This document shows positions 41,560-42,831 of a stretch of DNA of 42,831 nucleotides, piece by piece. Position 1 is the first letter of the stretch, and each line of letters opens with the position of its first letter. The DNA is from Verrucomicrobiales bacterium. Lineage in GTDB: Bacteria; Verrucomicrobiota; Verrucomicrobiia; Verrucomicrobiales; DEV007. Made by a program: the position numbers and the translations under genes. The notes under the pieces were generated by a model. It made no database searches and was not told where the DNA came from. It saw nothing but the letters and a program-made list of their open reading frames with translations. The stretch spans positions 7,027 to 49,857 of the forward strand of contig JAPYUT010000016.1 in the NCBI GenBank assembly GCA_029940475.1, in the 5' to 3' direction.

Positions 41560-41904
41560 CAGATTATTGCGATTTTAGGTTAAAAATTAATTGTAAAGTA
41601 TATATGACAATAAATACATGTTCATTAAATTGATTTGTTGTCAACTACTCTTTGAGAGGGAATTATGGGCCTTAAGGGGGACCTTTAAGGAGTAAACTGG
41701 ATAAAAACTTGCCCAAGATTGGTCTTGTGACTCGTTGGCTAACACCGTGATGCGCGAACTTTCCGCTTCCCTGTGGGTTATGTGCAATCGGGCTGGATCG
41801 CGAGGGGGCAGATTTCTTTACCGGGATGTGGTTGATCAACCAGAGAGAACTTGAAGCGGTGCGCCGGACGTGGTTAGTTATCCGCCCCGTATTATTGCGG
41901 TCAT
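41560..41904. other. AT-rich intergenic region before tRNA-Leu
   Basis: No gene is seen in these 345 bases. The stretch nearest the membrane-protein gene (41575-41640) is very AT-rich and could carry its leftward promoter, for example TATATG-like blocks. A near-symmetric GGGCCTTAAGGGGGACC and CTTTAAGG lies around 41668-41690. The last hundred bases are GC-richer and precede tRNA-Leu. Confidence 0.3.
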
Positions 41905-41988
41905 GCTCACGTGGCGGAATTGGTAGACGCGCTAGATTCAGGATCTAGTCCTCGCAAGGGGGTGGAAGTTCGAGTCTTCTCGTGAGCA
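41905..41988 (+). tRNA. tRNA-Leu (anticodon CAG)
   Basis: The acceptor arms GCTCACG and CGTGAGC pair, with discriminator A41988. The anticodon stem CTAGA/TCTAG encloses the loop TTCAGGA with anticodon CAG, reading CTG. A long variable arm around TCCTCGCAAGGGGG marks the type II tRNA. The T arm is GGAAG-TTCGAGT-CTTCT. The terminal CCA is not encoded, unlike in tRNA-Gln of this window. Confidence 0.94.
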
Positions 41989-42036
41989 TTTCTATATATA
42001 GTCTTAAGTTAAGATCTAAGGCTTAGAATTTTGGCA

Positions 42037-42056
42037 GGGTGCGAAGTTCTGCACCC
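42037..42056. repeat. Inverted repeat GGGTGC/GCACCC
   Basis: A six-base perfect stem with an eight-base centre (GAAGTTCT), about 50 bases after tRNA-Leu. Its right arm is part of the direct repeat at 42050. It has no T run, so it is not a typical terminator. Confidence 0.5.
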
Positions 42057-42072
42057 ACTTCATTCTAATAAC
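42050..42072 (+). repeat. Direct repeat R1, left copy
   Basis: TGCACCCACTTC plus eleven more bases match the copy at 42788-42810 in 19 of 23 positions. The first 12 bases are identical. Confidence 0.65.
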
Positions 42073-42079
42073 ATAAAAT

Positions 42080-42106
42080 AAAACTTACTTTGGGGGCTAG
42101 TTAATT
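42080..42106 (+). repeat. Direct repeat R2, left copy
   Basis: AAAACTTACTTTG starts a 27-base block that matches 42643-42669 in 24 positions. It ends three bases before the stop codon of the leftward gene at 42110. Confidence 0.75.
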
Positions 42107-42109
42107 CTA

Positions 42110-42628
42110 TTAGCGTTGCTTTGCACCCCTCTTTATACGTTCAGACTTGGTCGGGTTTTTCCAGCCTCGTAATTTGGCCCATTTTTTCCAAGCCCTATAC
42201 TTAAATTCAGCCCATAAGACGATTCCACCGTACACGGCGATAAAGAAAACTGAAATAGATATCAAAAGTCCATACATTACTCCTCGTTGGGCCTTACCAT
42301 CATCCGTTAATAAGATAAAAATAATGGGACAAATGAAAAAAAGAGGAAGCAGAAGAATACAGCCTATAGAAAAAGGGTACATCCGGGGGTGCGTGCCAAA
42401 GTGATAATAGTGATCAAAAGATGCGGGGATGTGCATGCCTTTACTGCCACAGATTTCACATGCCGTGTATTGAGTGCTTGTTCCTGAATCCGTCGTAATT
42501 GTCCTATACCCCGTTTTATATGGTGTATGGCTCATGCATTTCCAACAAAACGGCTCTTCCCATTTTGGCTTAGATTCTTCAACAATGAGCGGCTTTATTT
42601 CCCATTGAGATTCTTCTTGTTGAGTCAT
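42110..42628 (-). CDS. Zinc-ribbon membrane protein of unknown function in AT-rich segment
   Basis: A 172-residue protein. An N-terminal acidic stretch is followed by two CxxC knuckles, FCWKC (Cys28/Cys31) and ACEIC (Cys57/Cys60), which should bind one zinc ion. Two hydrophobic helices follow (about residues 85-107 and 117-140), and the C-terminus is strongly basic (KSERIKRGAKQR), consistent with cytoplasmic ends. I recognise no family. Base composition is far richer in A/T than elsewhere in the window, and the gene lies between direct repeats beside tRNA-Leu, suggesting horizontal acquisition. The start ATG at 42628 has a TATAAT only seven bases upstream. Confidence 0.68.
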   Translation of the reverse strand: MTQQEESQWEIKPLIVEESKPKWEEPFCWKCMSHTPYKTGYRTITTDSGTSTQYTACEICGSKGMHIPASFDHYYHFGTHPRMYPFSIGCILLLPLFFICPIIFILLTDDGKAQRGVMYGLLISISVFFIAVYGGIVLWAEFKYRAWKKWAKLRGWKNPTKSERIKRGAKQR

Positions 42629-42634
42629 GTTACG

Positions 42635-42640
42635 ATTATA
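42635..42640 (-). promoter_or_regulatory. Candidate -10 element close to the zinc-ribbon gene start
   Basis: The minus strand reads TATAAT, ending seven bases before the ATG at 42628. The distance would give an almost leaderless mRNA. Repeat R2 (right copy) covers the spacer and -35 area. Confidence 0.35.
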
Positions 42641-42642
42641 AG

Positions 42643-42669
42643 AAAACTTACTTTGTGAGCTAATTAATT
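42643..42669 (+). repeat. Direct repeat R2, right copy
   Basis: The 27-base partner of 42080-42106, with three mismatches (positions 14, 16 and 21). It lies 15 bases upstream of the start of the leftward gene, in its likely promoter. Confidence 0.75.
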
Positions 42670-42787
42670 TTGGTTGGATATAATTTTTATATATTAGTTA
42701 TCTTATATAAGGAAGACCAACTGCCAGAGTCTTACCGCATTGAGCAAGAAAAGACTGATTACTATCTCACTAGAATTGCCAGTTAGT

Positions 42788-42810
42788 TGCACCCACTTCC
42801 TACTAGTGAC
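42788..42810 (+). repeat. Direct repeat R1, right copy
   Basis: The partner of 42050-42072, same orientation, 738 bases away and with four mismatches. It runs straight into the 10-base tandem repeat. Confidence 0.65.
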
Positions 42811-42831
42811 AGTAGGTGACAGTAGGTGACA
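42811..42831 (+). repeat. 10-base tandem repeat at the window edge
   Basis: AGTAGGTGAC occurs twice in a row (42811-42820 and 42821-42830), and the next base A fits a third unit. The preceding ten bases share the last five (GTGAC). The array is cut by the window end, so its length is unknown. Confidence 0.6.

Noticed and set aside
42037..42056. GGGTGC/GCACCC inverted repeat as a terminator of tRNA-Leu
   Set aside because: The stem is only six pairs, the loop is eight bases, and no T run follows; I kept it only as a repeat.
42050..42831. Integron attC sites around the AT-rich gene
   Set aside because: I found no paired RYYYAAC and GTTRRRY core sites and no integrase in the window; the repeats are direct, not the imperfect palindromes of attC.
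42801..42831. CRISPR array start
   Set aside because: The units are 10 bases long and directly adjacent, with no spacers.

Overview
The window looks like chromosomal DNA of a Gram-negative bacterium of the PVC superphylum, most likely Verrucomicrobiota (Opitutae-like). This placement is an inference from gene content. Lipid A and Kdo genes (lpxI, lpxB, kdsA) and an LPS-export set (LptC-, LptA- and LptB-like) show an outer membrane. HPr kinase, HPr and enzyme I occur together, and a Tat-exported Gfo/Idh/MocA protein of the kind abundant in PVC genomes is present. Most of the window is GC-rich by eye. The right end, after a tRNA-Leu at 41905, turns clearly AT-rich and carries repeats.

Layout. 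1-3827 (+): an FAD oxidoreductase cut by the window edge and an MnmM-type tRNA methyltransferase, then a BASS-family transporter and a membrane-anchored M19 dipeptidase. 3824-5987 (-): ybaB and dnaX. 6017-9952 (+): lpxI, a Gfo/Idh oxidoreductase, lpxB and an M28 peptidase, closely packed. 9962-10861 (-): an exported protein of unknown function. 10864-16452 (-): a complete oligopeptide ABC importer in the order oppA-B-C-D-F. 16585-25147 (+): a second, divergent peptide importer of YejABEF type with enlarged extracytoplasmic parts, followed by a molybdenum-cofactor oxidoreductase and a polytopic membrane protein. 25600-29375 (+): gpmI, tRNA-Gln and rpsA, closed by a strong terminator. 29487-31391 (-): an ExbD-like fragment and a Tat-exported Gfo/Idh protein. 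31571-41043 (+): kdsA, lptC, lptA, lptB, hpf, hprK, ptsH, ptsI and a royal-jelly-protein-like gene. 41116-42831: a small membrane protein, tRNA-Leu(CAG), and an AT-rich segment with one zinc-ribbon membrane protein between two pairs of imperfect direct repeats.

How the genes fit together. The envelope genes form two groups: lipid A synthesis (lpxI, Gfo/Idh, lpxB) and Kdo synthesis plus LPS transport (kdsA, lptC, lptA, lptB). The second group runs into hpf-hprK-ptsH-ptsI. This recalls the proteobacterial lpt-rpoN-hpf-pts cluster, but has no rpoN or ptsN between the members and has HPr kinase added; no sugar-specific EII gene is in view. The two peptide importers and three peptidase or dipeptidase-type genes suggest a peptide-scavenging lifestyle.

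I found no phage, transposase, CRISPR array or defence locus. The items most worth a second look are the FAD oxidoreductase/MnmM pair, the tandem LptA-like protein and the LptB with a 150-residue extension, the expanded Yej-type transporter with a molybdoenzyme in its operon, the N-terminally truncated ExbD-like ORF that continues in frame after a TAG, and the repeat-flanked gene beside tRNA-Leu.
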